A program made the position numbers and the translations under genes. Positions 1 to 11,800 of a DNA stretch of 64,000 nt are shown here, piece by piece (positions within the stretch are counted from its first letter, which is position 1; every line of letters starts with the position of its first letter). Source of the stretch: Meghimatium bilineatum. Lineage: Eukaryota > Mollusca > Gastropoda > Stylommatophora > Philomycidae. The notes under the pieces were generated by a model. The model did no database searches and had not been told where the DNA came from. It saw nothing but the letters and a program-made list of their open reading frames with translations. The stretch lies in NCBI GenBank assembly GCA_034231615.1, contig CM067306.1, positions 67,797,579 to 67,861,578 on the forward strand, in the 5' to 3' direction.

Positions 1-113
1 ACCTCAGCAACATGGGAGAAAAGCATCCATTAGTTGTTTTTGTTTTTTTTTAATTTTTAAATGCGTCAGCTAATAGAACTATTATTGATACTGTACAGCC
101 TACGGTCATCTAT

Positions 114-360
114 GCCTTGTTGACCAGGTCTCAACTGTCTTGGTCCGGTCACATCAGTCACATGCCAGACAAGTATCCTTCAAGGAAACTGCAAGACAAT
201 ATGTTTTCAATGACCATTTGAAGACATCCATCACACTCTTCATGCAGTATTGATCCAAGGTCTTTGGAAACTACAGCGATTAACCGCCCAGCCTGGCATG
301 GTCAGATGAGTTCAGGCATTAAAAGCTTTGAACATAGTAAACACTGCAGGTGATTTGAAA
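114..360 (+). pseudogene. Decayed reverse transcriptase C-terminal remnant
   Basis: Translation across stops and frameshifts gives pieces such as LSWSGHISHMPDKYPSRKLQ and INRPAWHGQM. These match the post-RT tail of a common invertebrate LINE type (pattern W-x-GH-x-x-RMPD ... NRPAWR). No open frame remains. It lies just upstream of LINE-A and is unrelated to it. Bases 1-113 and 361-461 hold nothing I recognise. Confidence 0.5.
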
Positions 361-636
361 GAGACATGAGAAGTCAGAATGCTATCTCTCATCCCAAGAC
401 TTCTTTTTTTTCTATTCACACTGCAATAGATGTTTCAGAGCCCGGTTTGGAGTCCTCAATCATCTGAGGACTCCCCATCGAGACCAGCACCGTGCAGAGG
501 TGATGGGGCTTAGTTCAGCCATCAGGGGCTGGAAACTAAGACTGGTCGTCCCACTCGAGCAGGACCATAGTCCTGCCCAAGTAAGCAGAGTGCTGAAGAC
601 GGAGGCATCCAGCCAAAAGGCGCACAGATAATCAGG

Positions 637-2058
637 ATGCCACGCACAAAACACAATGGAAACATGTCTACATCTATAAATAGTTATGGTGCCTGCCCTG
701 TGGCGGACGTTCAGGCAGGGACGGTGCCGGGCCCTATACCTCGAAAGGGCCCAACCTCAGTTACTGGAAGTCCTTCTCAAATGCCCCGAGGAGCCAGGAG
801 GCAAGGGAATAGAGCTACTGGCCAAACAAACAAACGACCAATAAAAATAATGCACTGGAATGCTGAGGGTGTCAACAGTAAAAGAGATGGATACAGCAAA
901 AAATTGGAACTTGAAAATGTCCTCAGTGAAGAACAAGTTAGTATATGCTGTATCCAAGAAACAGACCTCAGCAGCGACATAGCCTTCAAAATCAGAGGCT
1001 ACCAGTGCTACCGGTCTGACAGAAAGGACAGGCGAAAGGGTGGAATTCTGACACTTGTTAAAAACAATATCAGCGCATGTCAGCTGGAAGTATATATGGA
1101 AGGGGCAGAATACCAGATGCTCCACCTAAAAACAGACAGTGCAGAATTCCATCTCCTGAACTACTACTGCCCAAATGATAAACCATTGGCACTAGACACA
1201 ATTCCAGACAAAGAGAGACTTATGGTGTGTGGTGACTTCAACAGCCACTCTCAGAGCTGGGGCTACGATCATATCGACAAGAGAGGTGAGGAACGTGAGA
1301 GCTGGCAGGATGAAAATAATCTCATCCTTATTAACCAGCCAGCAGACTCGCCAACCTTCTTCTCGAGAGCATGGCACACCACCTCTACACCAGACCTAGC
1401 ATTCCACTCACCAGGCTTGGAATGGAACATCACACGTGTTGTTGGAAAGCAGCTTGGAGGTAGTGACCACAGACCAGTATTTCTGGAAATCCACAATGAA
1501 TTTACCAAGGATAGCAGCACGGTCACTAGGTGGAACTATAAGAGGGCAGACTGGAAAATGTACCAGCATTTAACCAGTGTTCTAGCTAAGGACATGAACT
1601 TGGACAAAAACATCAATAGAGCAGTGAGTGAATTTAATAGATGTATACTACATGCTGCTAGTAAAACCATACCCAGGGGGGCACGCAAAAACTACAAACC
1701 CTACTGGAATGATGAACTGGAAAAGCTGCAAAATGAGATGGAAACATCTAGACAGCAGGCTGAGAACAGACCTAGCCAAGAACATCTCAACAAATATCAG
1801 CAAACAAAGGCTAAATTTCAAAGAGCTAAGTTACAAGCCAGACGGAGCAGCTGGAAAGAAAAAACAGAGTCGCTGAACCTAGAAAGAGATACTAGGAAAT
1901 TATGGAAACTTGTAAAACAACTAAATGACGACGTTACATGGAGAAATACCAGGATCACACTTTATAAAGACATTTTAACAGGTAAACATGCAGCTGATTA
2001 CTTTGCAGATTCCTTTGCAGAAGACAATAACGTCAAAGTCAGCCCAGACAAACAATAG
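637..2058 (+). CDS. LINE-A APE-type endonuclease ORF
   Basis: This 473-residue open frame encodes the apurinic-like endonuclease that nicks target DNA for target-primed reverse transcription. Visible motifs are MHWNAEG (Asn near residue 74), CIQETD (Glu near 108), GDFNSHSQSWGY near 200 and GGSDHRP near 275. The first 65 residues are rich in Pro, Gly, Arg and Thr and precede the catalytic fold. The frame ends at TAG (2056-2058) in the linker before the RT domain. The same frame then continues without another stop to the RT-region ATG at 2113, so the stop, and not a frameshift, separates the domains. An equivalent stop lies one codon away in LINE-B. Whether it is a mutation or a functional stop cannot be decided from this broken copy alone. 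Confidence 0.8.
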   Translation: MPRTKHNGNMSTSINSYGACPVADVQAGTVPGPIPRKGPTSVTGSPSQMPRGARRQGNRATGQTNKRPIKIMHWNAEGVNSKRDGYSKKLELENVLSEEQVSICCIQETDLSSDIAFKIRGYQCYRSDRKDRRKGGILTLVKNNISACQLEVYMEGAEYQMLHLKTDSAEFHLLNYYCPNDKPLALDTIPDKERLMVCGDFNSHSQSWGYDHIDKRGEERESWQDENNLILINQPADSPTFFSRAWHTTSTPDLAFHSPGLEWNITRVVGKQLGGSDHRPVFLEIHNEFTKDSSTVTRWNYKRADWKMYQHLTSVLAKDMNLDKNINRAVSEFNRCILHAASKTIPRGARKNYKPYWNDELEKLQNEMETSRQQAENRPSQEHLNKYQQTKAKFQRAKLQARRSSWKEKTESLNLERDTRKLWKLVKQLNDDVTWRNTRITLYKDILTGKHAADYFADSFAEDNNVKVSPDKQ

Positions 2059-2112
2059 GAGGTTCGAGAGAACCAGCAAAACATTGGACAAGGTGAACCT
2101 ATACCTGAAGTC

Positions 2113-4464
2113 ATGGAGGCACCAATCACAATGAGAGAACTGGAGCATGCAATATCCAAATTGAAAATGAAAAAGTCCCCTGGAGCTGAAGGAGTGTCCA
2201 ATGAAATGATCAGAAACCTGGGAATTGCAGCAAGAGCAAAGCTACTGCAAATCTTTAACACAAGCTGGTCCACAGGTAATGTACAACAGGCGTGGCGAGA
2301 AGCAATAATGATACCACTCCTCAAATCAGGAAAAGATGGCAACACAGTCTCCAACTACAGGCCCATCAGCCCCACAAGCTGTCTATGTAAAACAATGGAA
2401 CGCATTATCAATCTTAGGATGCAGTGGTACCTTGAAAGTGAAAACCTTCTGGTATCACAGCAAGCAGGTTTCAGACAGTGCTACTCTACTGAAGATCAGG
2501 CAACCTACCTCTCCCAAGAGAAAAGAAACTGGTACTAGCAGCATGGATAGACCTCAGGAAAGCATTTGATAAGGTCTGGAAGGAAGGGCTCCTAAAGAAA
2601 TTGCGAAATTGCAGGGTTAGCTCAAGAATGTACAAATGGGTAAAAGCATACCTGCATAATAGAAGAGCCAGGGTACAATTAGATGGTCGCAAGAGCAAGA
2701 AAGTTCTACTGCGTCATGGAGTCCCCCAGGGTGGAGTCCTGTCACCCACACTTTTCTTTGTTTACATCAATGACCTAGTTGCTGAACTACCACACGGGAT
2801 CAAAGTGGAAATGTATGCTGATGACCTGGTGATCTGGTGCACGGAAGAACATGCAACAGTGGCCACTAAACAAATACAAAGAGCTATCGATGCCCTAACA
2901 TTATAGGCAAATAGATGGTGCGTCAGCATTAACACAGATAAGTGCAGCACTACACTCTTTACCCTCTCACCAAAACAAAAAGCTGGTCATATCAAGATAG
3001 ATGGAGAGCTCTTGAAAGAAGACAAACAACCCACATACCTCGGAGTTACTTTTGATGATAAGCTGACATGGAAGCAGCACATAAACAAAGCAACAACAAA
3101 AGCCAGAAGGAAGTTAGCTATCCTGAGAAAACTAAGTGGAACCACATGGGGAGCCAGTGGAAATATACTCAGTAAAGTTTACCAGCAAGGCATAAGACCA
3201 CACCTGGAATATGGTTCAGCTGCGTGGTGTCCTGCATCAAACACCACATTACAAGATCTAGATAAAGTGCAAAACCAGGCACTTAGAATAATGTTGGGAG
3301 CAATGAAATCAACACCCATAGCAGAGATGCATAAAATGGGAAGAATGCAAACACTTGGCGAACGAAGAGACACAAAAGTACTAATTCAAGCAGAAACGTT
3401 TCAGTGTATGCCAAGTCATCCAATGAAGGAAAGATTCCAAAATCTAGCAATGGGGCGACTTAAAAGAGGCAGCTTTATCCATCAAGCTAAACGACTCCGT
3501 AGAAAACTTACAGACCTACCTGAAGTTGACAGCCCCTTTAGGTCTGTACCAGAACAAACCCCGTGGAGTGAAAGCCATGGAATGCCAATATACATTCAGA
3601 CCCATGTGAAAGGAATACTAAGCGAGGACGAACAGAATAGTGTGCAGCGAATGACAGTCACCCTCAGTTTCCTGGATGAGGAATATCCACAAGATATATG
3701 GGTCAGAGTGTACACAGATGGGTCAGCACAGAATGCTGTGAGGAATGGAGGTGCAGGTGTATATATAGAATATCCACACAAGCCTAGAGATATAATCAGA
3801 ACACCGACAGGAAAATTCTGCAATAATTATGATGCAGAAATCCAGACAATTAGTGTGGCAGCTAAAAAACTGCTGAACTCCAACTCTGGCCTACAGCCTG
3901 TGGTATTCCTGACAGATGCAAGGTCAGTGCTTCAAGCTCTCCAGTCTGGAAAACTAACAGACTTGAAAAAAACTACTTAGCGAATTGTCTTACCAGTATA
4001 GGATAACCATGCAGTGGATACCCTCTCACTGTGGAATACCAGGAAATGAAAAAGCAGACCAACTGGCTAAAGAAGGTGCTGTCGAAGACCAACCAGATAT
4101 ACCAATCACCTACCATCAGAAAAAACAGATGATAAAGTCAATAAGAAAGCCACAAACACCAACACAAGATGACTATCACATTATGAACAGACCAGAACAA
4201 GTTATAATTCTACGTATCAGAACAGGACACAACCGACTCCGCAGTCACATGTATACAAAGTTCAAGATTGGCAACACGGCCATGTGTACATGTGGACAGG
4301 CAGCACAGAGTGCCAAACATATACTTCAAGAGTGTTCTGAGCATGAAACGCTGAGGCAGACATATTGGCCAGAGGAAACAACACTGGAATCAAAGCTCTA
4401 TGGGACACTGTATGAACTACAAAAGACAGTGAGTTTTATTAAGGAGACAGAATTACAGATATAG
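2113..4464 (+). pseudogene. LINE-A reverse transcriptase-RNase H region, broken
   Basis: Pieces in order: 2113-2538 carries the RT fingers (KKSPGAEGVSNEM, SNYRPISPTS, QAGFRQCYSTEDQ). A frameshift near 2520-2535 follows. 2540-2906 carries AAWIDLRKAFDKVW, HGVPQGGVLSPTLF and YADDLVIW. A TAG at 2904-2906 stands where Trp or similar is expected. 3012-3980 carries PTYLGVTFDDKLTW, the thumb, and RNase H motifs VYTDGSAQNAV, NYDAEIQT and VVFLTDARSVLQAL. A second frameshift lies near 3970-3985. 3985-4464 carries the last RNase H motif (MQWIPSHCGIPGNEKADQLA) and a Cys-His cluster (CTCGQAAQSAKHILQEC). With two frameshifts and at least one nonsense codon the product cannot be made as one protein. Confidence 0.85.
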
Positions 4465-4513
4465 ACATGTTTCAAGTGAACGAAAGAAGAAGAAGAAGAA
4501 GAATCTGAGGACT

Positions 4514-4984
4514 GATAAACATTAAACCTAATTTACCCTTTTTTTAATGTCATGCTCATCTTTACCTGTGAATGAAGAAATCAGAACATCATGACAGCCC
4601 ACAAACTGCCCAGAAATATAAAAACTTGTGAATGTGGAATTTGGAACATTATCACAGCCCAAATTTGGAACATCATGACAGCCCACAGACTGTCTAGAAA
4701 TATAAAACCGTACCTACCTTAAGATGAACTGCTCTATGTTATAGAATGAATATAGCACTGACTAACCTGACAAGAATGTACAGGTGTTAAAGATTCCAAG
4801 CTTCCTGGTAATTCTCTCCTTTGAATAATTTGTCAGAGCCAGCAAGACAATCAATGACACAGATGCCCCAGATGTCAGGAAATACCACTACATAAGGAAT
4901 TCATTCAAGATCAGTCTGTGCATTATAGTGAAAATGGTAATGATGATCACAACGATGACAATAATGATTGAATCCCCATAGTAT
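4514..4984. other. Spacer with an imperfect internal duplication
   Basis: No gene is seen. About 4575-4712 contains an imperfect direct duplication around the words GAACATCATGACAGCCCACA and AGAAATATAAAA. The rest is unremarkable AT-rich sequence. Confidence 0.4.
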
Positions 4985-5680
4985 GATCTTTGTCACTCTA
5001 ATTCCCCAGTGTCAAGCAGTAGAGTGTGTCACTCTAATTCCCCATTGTCAAGCAGTGGAGTTTGTCAATCTAATTCCCCATTGTCAAGCAGTGGAGTTTG
5101 TCAATATAATTCCCCAGTGTCAAGCAGTAGAGTTTGTCACTCTAATTCCCCATTGTCAAGCAGTGGAGTTTGTCAATCTAATTCCCCAGTGTCAAGCAGT
5201 GGAGTTTGTCACTCTAATTTCCCAGTGTCAAGCAGTAGAGTTTGTCACTCTAATTCCCCAGTGTCAAGCAGTGGAGTTTGTCACTCTAATTCCCCAGTGT
5301 CAAGCAGTAGAGTTTGTCACTCTAATTCCCCAGTGTCAAGCAGTGGAGTTTGTCACTCTAATTTCCCCAGTGTCAAGCAGTAGAGTTTGTCACTCTAATT
5401 CCTCAGTGTCAAGCAGTAGAGTTTGTCACTCTAATTCCCCAGTGTCAAGCAGTGGAGTTTGTCACTCTAATTTCTCAGTGTCAAGCAGTAGAGTTTGTCA
5501 CTCTAATTCCCCAGTGTCAAGCAGCAGAGTTTGTCACTCTAATTTCCCCAGTGTAAAGCAGTGGAGTTTGTCACTCTAATTCCCCAGTGTCAAGCAGTGG
5601 AGTTTGTCAATCTAATTCCCCAGTGTCAAGCAATGGAGTTTGTCAATCTAATTCCTCCAGTGTCAAGCAATGGAGTTTGA
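4985..5680. repeat. 36-bp minisatellite, about 19 copies
   Basis: The unit is close to TCTAATTCCCCAGTGTCAAG followed by CAGTGGAGTTTGTCAC, with variants AGTAGAG/AGTGGAG and CATTGTC/CAGTGTC. The period is a multiple of three, so long open frames run through it in two registers. These are an artefact of the repeat and not a gene. Confidence 0.95.
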
Positions 5681-5789
5681 CTTTAATCTCCAAATTGATG
5701 TTACTTTGGCATTCTTAATTGATGCTGAAGATTGTTATAGATCCTGTAGAAGTTTCAAGTGACTTGTTTACTAAATGTGGCTGTAGAGT

Positions 5790-8565
5790 GTAATCTTCTT
5801 CTCGTTCGCAGTTTAACATGTTTACACAGCAAGTCCGATTTTCTTAATAATTGCAGCTGTATTTGAAAGCTCCTCGGTGCGCCAATACATCTTTCTGTGG
5901 ATATCCATCTCTGTGGGCCAGTGTTCTTCCCTTAACTGGTTTAGTGTATTGCGGTTTTTCAGAAAATGTTCAGCGGTCTGTGCGGCCTGTCCACGTGGAC
6001 ACAGGTGTAATGAAACCAGTCTTAATATATTTAAGCGGCTGTTTAATCGATTTAAGCAGCTGTTTAGTCTGTTGTGTCCTGTACTGACACGGATGATAAC
6101 AATTTGCTTAGCTCTGTCGAGATAGTGATAGTTGTCTTTTGGGTGGTCGACTTTCCTGATAGCTTTGATAAGGGTCGTCTTTTCTTGGTAGGTGATTTTT
6201 TTGGTCATTGTGTTCCTGTGTTGCTCCATCTTTTGCCAGCCTACCTGCCTCTTTATTTCCTGGTATATCACAGTTGGATGTTATCCACTGTAGTACTACC
6301 TTTCTGTGGATGCTCACTTCTCAAATGGCTTACTTCAAGTCTGGCAGCTTATCACTGTCAAGGTCTTATAGAACAGACATTGCATCAGTAAGAAACAATA
6401 CCTGTTGACATTGCCATCAGTAAGAAACACTACCTGTTGACATTGAAATCAGTAAGAAACACTACCTGTTGACATTGACATCAGTAAGAAACACTACCTG
6501 TTGACATTGACCTCTAATGTTTAGAATTATTAGCTGAAGTAGCTGAAGCAGAAGATTCCAGTTATTGAACATGTGTATTCATTTTCTTTTTCTGCATATT
6601 TTATGTACACTCCAGCACCTCCATTCTTCACTGCTCTGGTTGCTGATACTTCGGTATATAGTTATATCCATGCTCCTCTGGGGTAAATATCTTCAATCAT
6701 GTTGTATACTATTGTTTTCTTGTGGAGAGTATTCAGTTCTATCATAGCGCGGTAGTATGGTTGTTTTGATAGTGAGATTTTGATATTGTTCTCACAGAAC
6801 TGGGAAAAGTGTTGGATCTCATTTCTCTTGTTATGTCTGGTAGTTCTTCCTTATATTCTCTGTTAACGTGTTTTTTGGGATATGTGAATAAAACTGATCT
6901 TCTTCAGCCTTCCACTGGCTAGGTCACAGAATCTGGCCTTCATTGGATGTACTGGCATGCTCTTGTATTTTTCTGCATAAACCATGGTCTTAGTGTTCTG
7001 CCTGTATTGTAAGGAGGGATCTCTATATTTTTTTGCCTTTTCATTTATGCGAGATGTCTTCATGGCACCTGTGAGACCTTGTCCAGGGCTTGTGGATGAG
7101 AATTGGCTTTTTTCGTAGCTACGTCCTGCTGTTGATTCATACTCGGGTACTGGTCTAAAATCTAATTGCACCTCTATATATACCTTCTTGCCCCCCCCCC
7201 TCCGGTTTCTTCTCTGTGTTTCTACATTTACTTTAGTGAGCTTTGCTTTGGTCTTTTGTAGAGCGATTTGGTTCTGTTGGGATGGTTGCGTCTCTGCCAT
7301 ATATGTGATTCAGCCAGTTCTTTCTGTAGTTTTTGGAACGTATTGGTCCAATATGGGACATAATTCTTCCTCGATCCTCTTGTATTGTCTTCTTAGATAC
7401 TTGAAGTATTCCTTTATTAAATACCATGACATTGGTGTTGATGTCTCTGCCTGTTACTTGTATGTCTTTTGTAAGTAGATTTGCTCTGTGTTTATATATG
7501 TCCAAGTTTTCTTTCCTGCAGTTCTTGGCTTAGTTGGTCTTGTAATTATTATAATTATTATTTTGGTCACTTGGATGATGACTAGGTGATGATCACCGCC
7601 ACCAAGTTGCTCACCTATTGTTGTTTCCATTATTCCAGCCGGTTCTGTGGTGCAGAATGCCAGGTCTGGGATGGAGGTGCTATGCCATCTTCTTGAATAG
7701 AATGTTGGTGAATCATGTGGATTGTTCAGGAGGATTAGGTTGTTATTATCTTGCCAGCTTTCTATTTCTTCTTTCCTTATCTAAATTGATGTATCCCCAG
7801 TTTTGGGAATGGCTGTTAAAGTTTCCCACTGACAGGAAGCGTAGGTAAGGTATGTTAATACTGGCCATGTTTCGTGGGATATCATTTGGGACGTAGAAGT
7901 TTAGTATGTGGAGTTCAAGGGAGTTGTTTTCTATCGGAATTATCTGATATTCTGCATCTTCCTTGTGTGTTTTGGATTCTGTGGCATTGATGTTATTCTT
8001 GACCAGTGTTTGTATGCCGCCTTTCCTCCAATCTTTCCTGTAGTCTAAAGCATTGATATCCCTGTACTTTGAAGATTATTGTTTTTGTTGAGCTGGGTTT
8101 CCAGTATGAAGAAAATACTAATCTCTTTCTGGTGCAACAATGTGTTTTCTAGTTCAGTTATTTGTTGTTAACTCCCTCTGCATTCCAGTATATGATATTT
8201 AGATGGGTTGTTGTCCTGTCTGGTTGGCCAGTCGCTTTCCTCTTCTGCCTCCTGGCTCCACAAGGTAGACTATATGGATTTCCAGTAGCTGGGAGTGGAT
8301 TCTGTCAAGGTTCAGAATCCGGAACTGCTCCTATTTGTGGGAATTTCACAGCGCGAGCACAATGATGCAATTAATTCTTTTTATTTTGTCATGCACACGT
8401 GTCAACTATTTGGGTTACATGATACCATGCGTGCTGGTTCGCCTCTCAGCCTGGTATCTCTGACTTCAGCGCACCTGCTTGCTTGCGCAGGCCTGTGGTC
8501 CTGCTCGATATTGAGTTAGCCCGACCAATCGTAGCTTTCAGCCTCTGTTCGTGGACTAAGACCCA
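5790..8565 (-). mobile_element. LINE-F: decayed I-like LINE, antisense
   Basis: Read on the minus strand, the 3' end carries a GAA-type tail (near 5800) and an RNase H C-terminal region (6271-5822) with QIVIIRVSTGHNRLNS and a degraded Cys-His cluster. 6317-6108 has LQWITSNCDIPGNKEAGRLA, a mutated RNase H motif. 7300-6860 covers the post-RT region. About 8230-7560 is a degraded endonuclease (GGSDHH-like at about 7600). 8560-8290 resembles the 5' UTR and N-terminal coding part of LINE-A. The central RT is missing. Many stops and shifts mark it as an old relic. Confidence 0.75.
6385..6512. repeat. About 32-bp tandem repeat, 4 copies, inside LINE-F
   Basis: The unit is ATCAGTAAGAAACACTACCT followed by GTTGACATTGAC. 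It arises inside the RNase H region of LINE-F, whose antisense sequence here encodes the FLT-DA motif area, so the repeat is a local expansion of element sequence. Confidence 0.8.
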
Positions 8566-8689
8566 TATACACTTCATGGAGTTGGCCTTTATGGCAATAC
8601 AGTGTAATGATGCCAAGTCATTTACTCACCAAGTGACTTTGCCATGCTTTTCCTGAAAACTTAAACTATGCTGGTGACCAAGCCATTTA

Positions 8690-8835
8690 GACTGGGGTGC
8701 GAAGGATCCCCCATTCCTTAGGAAGTCAGAACATGACATATAGCATTAGGAAGTCAGAACATGAAATATAGCACTAGGAAGTCAGAATATGATAGATATC
8801 ATTAGGATGTCAGAACATGATAGATAGCATTAGAA
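8690..8835. repeat. About 31-bp tandem repeat, 4-5 copies
   Basis: The unit is near AGGAAGTCAGAACATGATAG plus ATAGCATT, with point variants. It is non-coding. Confidence 0.75.
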
Positions 8836-8929
8836 TGCAAGCTGTTTCTTTTATGCGGTTTTGTCTTGTGCGTTTTTCTTTAAATCCTGTAGATGAACAG
8901 GATGCAATAGAGAATGGAATGTGCTGTGT

Positions 8930-9118
8930 TATATATACAGCTTCGCTGTGATATCTGCGCCTCTCGGCCTGACAGATCAGACTTTAGCATGGCTTCTTGG
9001 TCTCTATGATTACTTATAGTATGGGAGTCAACTCCACCGCCGACCTCCTTAGTCGCTTCGTACGATATGCATGACAGGTAAGTGTTGCAATTCTGTGCTC
9101 TCAGTACGGGCCCAATAA
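8930..9118. repeat. Interspersed repeat (CTTAGTCGCTTCGTACGA-type)
   Basis: The stretch TCAACTCCACCGCCGACCTC, then CTTAGTCGCTTCGTACGATA, then TGCATGACAGG recurs in diverged form at about 15400-15465 and 45050-45120. The copies share the TAGTCGCCTC-TAYGACATG core, so this is a dispersed repeat family of unknown type. Confidence 0.5.
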
Positions 9119-9120
9119 AC

Positions 9121-10185
9121 CACTGGTGGACATTTCTACTATTATCTCCCTAATCAATTATTACTTCACATTTCTACTATTACCTCTCTTAACAATTATT
9201 ACATCAAATAACTATCATTACCACATATCTAATATACTTCGCATATCAATTACTACCTCTCCTATCAATTACTCCCTCTCCTATCAGTTATTAACTCTCC
9301 TATCAATTACCTCTTATATCAATTATTAACTCTCCCATCAATTACTACTTCTCCTATCAATTACTACCTATCATATCAGTTACTACCTCTCATATCAGTT
9401 ACTACCTCTCATATCAGTTACTACCTCTCATCAATCATTACCTCATATTTAATATTACTCCCTCTCCTATCAACTAGTACCTCTCCTATCAATTACTACC
9501 TATTCTATTAATTACTACCTCTAATATCAGTAACTACCTCTCCTATCATTTACTACCTCTTATATGAGTTATTATCTCTCCTATCGATTTCTACCTCTCC
9601 TATCAATTACTCCCTCTACTATCAACTATTACCTCTCCTCTCAACTATTACCTCTCCTATCAACTATTACCTCTCCTCTCAACTATTACCTCTCCTATCA
9701 ACTATTACCTCTCCTATCAACTATTACCTCTCATATCAACTATTACCTCTCCTATCAATTACTACCTCTCATATCAGTTACTACCTCTCATATCAGTTAA
9801 TACCTCTCATATCAGTTACTACCTCTCATATCAGTTACTACCTCTCATCAATCATTACCTCATATTTAATATTACTACCTCTCATATCAGTTACTCCCTC
9901 TACTATCAATTACTACCTCTCCTATCAATTACTCCCTCTCCTATCAACTATTACCTCTCCTATCAACTATTACCTCTCCAATCAACTATTACCTCTCCTA
10001 TCAATTACTACCTCTCCTATCAATTACTACCTCTCATATCAATCATTACCTTATATTTAATATTACTCCCTCTCCTATCAATTACTACCTCTCCCATCAA
10101 TTACTACCTCTTCTATCAGTTACTACCTCTTCTATCAATTACTACCTCTCATATCAATCATTACCTCATTTTTCTACTATTACCT
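9121..10185. repeat. 19-bp satellite array (about 1 kb)
   Basis: Units are of the form CCTATCAATTACTACCTCT, with variants CATATCAGTTACTACCTCT and CCTATCAACTATTACCTCT. A longer module that includes CATCAATCATTACCTCATAT recurs at 9430, 9845 and 10030, which suggests higher-order organisation. Confidence 0.95.
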
Positions 10186-10189
10186 CGCC

Positions 10190-10690
10190 AATATGTGTGA
10201 ACAAGTCAACGTAAGCTCCTAGAGAAGCAGACAAGATCCCCACAGAGAGGCAGCCATAGACATTCCTCATGTAATTCTGCACATCTGGTTCTCTAAATGT
10301 TCAAACACAAGAATCAATGAGTGCAGAACTTACCCTTGCCTTGTAGGGTCCTTAATGGGAGCACCAAAACAGCGATACTCCTATCTGCCATGTATGCTGT
10401 AAATAAAGTATGTGAAGGGTTTTGGGAGATTTGATGACTCAAAGTGACCCAAAGTAGTGCTGAAGTTGGATGTGCCAGGCCAGAAGGTACAGATATTCAG
10501 CCAAGCTGAATCTCCAATCTCTAATTATATCCAGCGAATCTGCAGGAGTTTGAGAACATTAGCAGGAGTACAGAACGGTATCAGCAGCAGTAACAATATC
10601 AGCTCAGTGGTAGTTTTTGTTGCTGATGAGTAATGCTACTCTTGTCAGCACACTTCCACTCTTTAAAAAAGTGCAGGTCTTCTGAAGTTG
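10190..10690. repeat. Interspersed repeat related to 13310-13520
   Basis: 10430-10560 (GACTCAAAGTGACCC ... GGATGTG ... TGCAGGAGTTTGAGAAC) aligns with 13345-13510 (GACTCAAAGTGACCC ... GGATGTGTGAGG ... TGCGGGAGTTTGCGAAC) and more weakly with 47355-47500. No coding sequence is evident; the family is unknown. Confidence 0.45.
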
Positions 10691-10767
10691 ACTTAGCGAT
10701 CCATACAGTAAGTTGGTGACTGTTAAGTTGACTTAGCGATCCATACAGTAAGTTAGTGACTGTTAAG
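10690..10767. repeat. 45-bp direct duplication
   Basis: Two near-identical copies of GTTGACTTAGCGATCCATAC plus AGTAAGTTGGTGACTGTTAA stand in tandem. Confidence 0.9.
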
Positions 10768-10769
10768 GG

Positions 10770-10960
10770 TGTCTGTAGAAGTTTTCTCTGGCAGTTGAAA
10801 GGTAAGGGCTGTCAATAAGGAGGTGTTCCACTGTTTCATTAGGATGAGACCATAGTCTACAAGTGGGTAGTTTCTGGGGTTAGATACGATTTAAGTGGCT
10901 ATTGGTCCTTGCATGTCCTGTTCGAAACTGAAAGATAAGGGATTGGTTTCTCCTACAGAG
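10770..10960 (-). pseudogene. LINE RNase H C-terminal fragment
   Basis: The minus-strand translation gives FRTGHARTNSHLNRI followed by CRLWSHPNETVEHLLIDSP. This is the Arg-x-Gly-His and Cys-x-x-Cys/His cluster that follows RNase H in Jockey- or I-type LINEs. It is a short relic. Confidence 0.55.
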
Positions 10961-10964
10961 ATTG

Positions 10965-11295
10965 TTTGTCTCAAGAAAACGAGAGAGCCGACTTATTGGC
11001 AGGCAATGCAGCGATAGACGGCACATTTCTGAGAAGAGATACAGCAGACTGAAGGCAGTAATAAATTCATTTCAAGATAAAGATGTCAATGAGGCTGAGA
11101 ACGTACACATACAGAGAATGTTAGAAATGGAAGTATCTAGAGATGAGGCAAGAAAAAGTATATATTTTTTGGCAAGTCCCGTAGATCACACAATCAACAC
11201 ATGACCGGAAGTCTACACACACTGGGATGGCTGCTGGAACAGAAGGCCAACATTATGGGGATGCCCCACGTGCTGTGAAGCCAGTTTCAAATCAA
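10965..11295 (+). pseudogene. LINE RNase H fragment (GNERADLLAGNA type)
   Basis: An open stretch includes NERADLLAGNAAIDGTFLRR and then a tail through VDHTINT to a stop at 11202-11204. The closing line (TGCCCCACGTGCTGTGA) recurs at 17684 (+) and at 54960 (-). A related copy with HEGVRGN lies at 17380-17740. This is a 5'-truncated relic of an otherwise unseen LINE family. Confidence 0.55.
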
Positions 11296-11299
11296 GAAT

Positions 11300-11800
11300 C
11301 AAGAAGAATATTTCTGTCCATGAGCTAATCATATAATACTGTTTACATATGCGTTTCTGTTGTATTTGTAAATTCTAATCCATCGGACATTACATTCTCC
11401 AGTAAACATTGAGGTCACTGCATTGCAGAAAGAATGCGTCACATGACATACATGACACTTTTCTAACCCTACAATTTTTTTCTATCTTTCGTATGTCCTC
11501 AATAGCTCAAACAGAAATATATGTGGGAGGTATTGTGGCCGAGGGTGTTCAATACAAAAGATAATCTATTTTTTTTTTACAATTTTTGGTGGTCGATATG
11601 TTGAAACTGAAACATATCATAGTCATCGCAACATTATAAGAAACATATTCGCATATATTCAATTTTTCCGCCCAAGCTATGCCGGTCATTGCTTTCTAGT
11701 GTATATATATATATATATATTTATATATACACGCATGCATGTATGTACGTGTATACATATATATGAGTATATATGCATGTAAGTGTGTGTATGTGCGTAT
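11300..11800. other. No gene seen; short (TA)n tract
   Basis: AT-rich DNA with a TA-rich microsatellite at about 11700-11780. The phrase GAATGCGTCACATGACATAC near 11433 resembles the very end of the RTE-type ORFs at 25980 and 43460, so a tiny LINE end may be present. Confidence 0.4.

Larger units (their letters stand above)
473..4502 (+). mobile_element. LINE-A: full-length I-like non-LTR retrotransposon with TSD
   Basis: The element is bounded by an exact 11-bp target-site duplication, ATCTGAGGACT, at 462-472 and 4503-4513. It has a 5' UTR of about 164 bp, an endonuclease region (637-2058), an RT plus RNase H region (2113-4464) and a (GAA)n/(AGA)n 3' tail at 4484-4502. The RNase H domain and simple-repeat tail fit the I superfamily; I do not assign a clade. 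No gag-like ORF1 precedes the endonuclease ORF. Three other copies or pieces are in the window: 19990-21060 (-), 26601-29268 (+) and 62926-63100 (+, 5' UTR only). Frameshifts and stops make this copy inactive. Confidence 0.9.

Noticed and set aside
4968..5579. 203-codon open frame of repeated hydrophobic/Cys units
   Set aside because: It is a by-product of a 36-bp minisatellite whose period is a multiple of three. Overlapping frames are open equally and there is no start context or homology.
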